Assembly: GCA_963649395.1 (NCBI GenBank)
Contig: CAVJHW010000141.1
Location: 1 to 6,447 of the forward strand
DNA from: Scatomonas sp963649395
GTDB lineage: Bacteria; Bacillota; Clostridia; Lachnospirales; Lachnospiraceae
Length of the DNA: 6,447 nucleotides
Reading direction: 5' to 3'
In this document: positions 5,548 to 6,447 of the stretch, one piece after another
Position numbering within the stretch: the stretch's first letter is position 1
Layout of the letters: every line of letters begins with the position of its first letter
Notes under the pieces: model-generated
Databases searched by the model: none
What the model was told of the DNA's origin: nothing
The model's input: the letters and a program-made list of their open reading frames with translations, nothing else
Translations under genes and position numbers: made by a program

Positions 5548-6227
5548 TGATCCGCCTCCTTGTCATCCCTTAGCATACCGTCCCAGATCTCCACCTTCCG
5601 GGAGGCCCAGGAGGCAATATGAGCATCATGGGTAATCATCAAAATGCTGACTCCTTCCTGATTCAATTCCTGAAAGAGTTCCATCACCTGATGGCCGGAC
5701 CGGGAATCCAGGGCTCCTGTGGGCTCATCCGCCAGCAGAATCTTGGGATGATTCACCAAAGCTCTGGCTATGGCTACCCGCTGCTTCTGACCTCCGGACA
5801 GCTGGGTGGGCTTAAAATCCACCCGGTCTGCCAGACCTACCCGCTCCAAGGCCTCCCGGGCTCGCTCCGCCCGCTCCCGACGGGGAACTCCCGCATAGGA
5901 CAGGGGAAGGGATACATTTTCCAGGGCGGACTGGCGGGACAGCAGCTGGAAATTCTGGAAGACGAAGCCGATCTTATTCAGGCGAATATCCGACATCTGA
6001 TTATCGGTACACTGGCTGATATCCTCCCCATCCAGCAGATAAAGGCCGCTGGTGGCCTGATCCAGGCAGCCAACGATATTCATCAGGGTGGTTTTGCCGG
6101 AACCGGAGGGGCCCATAATGGCCACATACTCCCCCTCCTCCATCTGAAAGCAAATATTCTTCAACACCGGAACGCTCATCTTGCCCTGGAGATAATCCTT
6201 GCAAATATCCTTCATTTCTATGATCAC
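5544..6227 (-). CDS. MacB/LolD-type ABC transporter ATP-binding protein
   Basis: This 227-residue cytoplasmic ATPase powers the adjacent FtsX-type permease. All nucleotide-binding elements are intact: Walker A GPSGSGKT (39-46), Q-loop Gln91 in FVFQNFQ, signature LSGGQKQR (143-150), Walker B ILLADEP with catalytic Glu168, D-loop GALD (171-174) and H-loop His200 in MITHD. The length and sequence pattern are those of the LolD/MacB/FtsE group. The likely start is GTG at 6227-6225. It gives the usual opening MIIEMKDICKDY and is preceded by a G-rich site (6241-6234, AGGGGGGA). The next in-frame Met is residue 5. The start overlaps the stop of the upstream gene (GTGA), and its own stop overlaps the adaptor start (ATGA), so the operon appears translationally coupled. 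Confidence 0.95.
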   Translation of the reverse strand: MIIEMKDICKDYLQGKMSVPVLKNICFQMEEGEYVAIMGPSGSGKTTLMNIVGCLDQATSGLYLLDGEDISQCTDNQMSDIRLNKIGFVFQNFQLLSRQSALENVSLPLSYAGVPRRERAERAREALERVGLADRVDFKPTQLSGGQKQRVAIARALVNHPKILLADEPTGALDSRSGHQVMELFQELNQEGVSILMITHDAHIASWASRKVEIWDGMLRDDKEADQ

Positions 6228-6392
6228 TGAGCATCCCCCCTACTCTCTGCGCCTTCCTGACTCTGGACTCCTTCCTGAGCTCCACTCTCTGCGCCTTCCT
6301 GGCTTCCGTCCCCGCCGGAAAGCTCCTGATCCTCTGAAAGCTGTCCACTTCCGGAATCTTCCGCCTCTCCCAGGGTCTCATAGAGCTCCGGG
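6224..6392 (-). CDS. C-terminal tail of an unidentified upstream operon gene (partial)
   Basis: In the frame that ends with TGA at 6226-6224, about 55 codons are open and encode an acidic, Gly/Ser/Gln-rich tail that starts near PELYETLGEAEDSGSG and ends ESRGDAQ. The stop overlaps the GTG start of the ATPase gene by the GTGA pattern, which supports a real co-transcribed gene. Within the tail, QEGAES occurs twice, from an 18 bp exact DNA repeat. The segment looks like a disordered C-terminal extension, so the protein family cannot be told; another exporter component would be a plausible guess only. Beyond 6392 the sequence is a copy of ATPase gene sequence and brings in-frame stops (TGA at 6421-6419 and 6436-6434). 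I therefore end the feature at 6392 and treat the gene as cut by the contig edge. Confidence 0.6.
6242..6301 (-). repeat. 18 bp direct repeat in the tail of the upstream gene
   Basis: ACTCTCTGCGCCTTCCTG on the + strand occurs at 6242-6259 and 6284-6301, 42 bp (14 codons) apart. It encodes the repeated residues QEGAES in the acidic tail of the partial gene. Confidence 0.85.
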
Positions 6393-6447
6393 CTCCTCCA
6401 TCTGAAAGCAAATATTCTTCAACACCGGAACGCTCATCTTGCCCTGG
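6393..6447. repeat. 55 bp exact copy of an internal ATPase segment at the window end
   Basis: Positions 6393-6447 are identical to 6135-6189, which code for residues ~13-31 of the ABC ATPase. The identity ends sharply on the left (G at 6392 against C at 6134) and runs to the last base on the right. The copy is in the same orientation as the original. Its exact length of 55 bases and its terminal position suggest a de Bruijn graph k-mer overlap, not a biological duplication. Confidence 0.9.

Noticed and set aside
6001..6411. - strand open frame of 136 codons spanning the window end and the ATPase start
   Set aside because: It begins inside the terminal 55 bp artefact copy and runs out of frame through the ATPase. 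The frame ending at 6224 with the GTGA overlap is the credible upstream gene.

Overview
The window looks like a contig fragment from an anaerobic Firmicute, most likely a Clostridia/Lachnospiraceae-type gut bacterium. The grounds are strong AGGAGG-type ribosome binding sites, a DUF4364 protein (a mostly clostridial family), a TIGR01212 radical SAM protein, moderately high GC, and a Gram-positive-style MacAB-like ABC exporter. I have run no taxonomic search, so this rests on gene content alone.

Layout. Positions 1-87 read as the C-terminal end of a gene on the + strand that starts before the window. Positions 88-322 hold no gene. They contain three copies of a ~19 bp direct repeat, followed by a convincing extended -10 promoter. 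That promoter drives a + strand pair: a TIGR01212/YhcC-like radical SAM enzyme (323-1378) and a DUF4364 winged-helix protein (1396-1911). An 82 bp gap of short duplications then separates this pair from a convergent operon on the - strand.

The - strand operon is transcribed from the right edge leftwards. It contains the repeat-rich acidic tail of an unidentified upstream gene (6224-6392), an ABC ATPase (5544-6227), a membrane-fusion/adaptor protein (3259-5547) and a FtsX/MacB-type permease (1994-3244). The first two junctions are 4 bp stop/start overlaps (GTGA, ATGA). The adaptor-permease gap is 14 bp, and a ribosome binding site overlaps the stop codon. The three complete genes should form one exporter: the ATPase dimer powers the permease dimer, and the membrane-anchored adaptor stands outside the membrane on top of the permease.

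The most unusual object is the adaptor. The tip of its coiled-coil hairpin, which in Gram-negative MacA contacts TolC, is replaced by about 377 residues. In order these are an acidic Gly/Asp linker, a Thr-Pro/Ser-Pro hinge, one InlB B-type (Listeria-Bacteroides) repeat, an unrecognised ~125-residue domain, and seven 12-residue tandem repeats encoded by a 36 bp minisatellite. This suggests an exporter whose adaptor carries a surface or wall-directed module instead of an outer-membrane docking tip.

Two further themes stand out. Short tandem duplications recur at gene ends and linkers, and one of them (10 bp at 1363-1382) seems to have changed the stop codon of the radical SAM gene. The last 55 bases of the window exactly copy an internal piece of the ABC ATPase gene and break the reading frame of the upstream gene. 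That looks like an assembly k-mer artefact, and the right edge should not be trusted.
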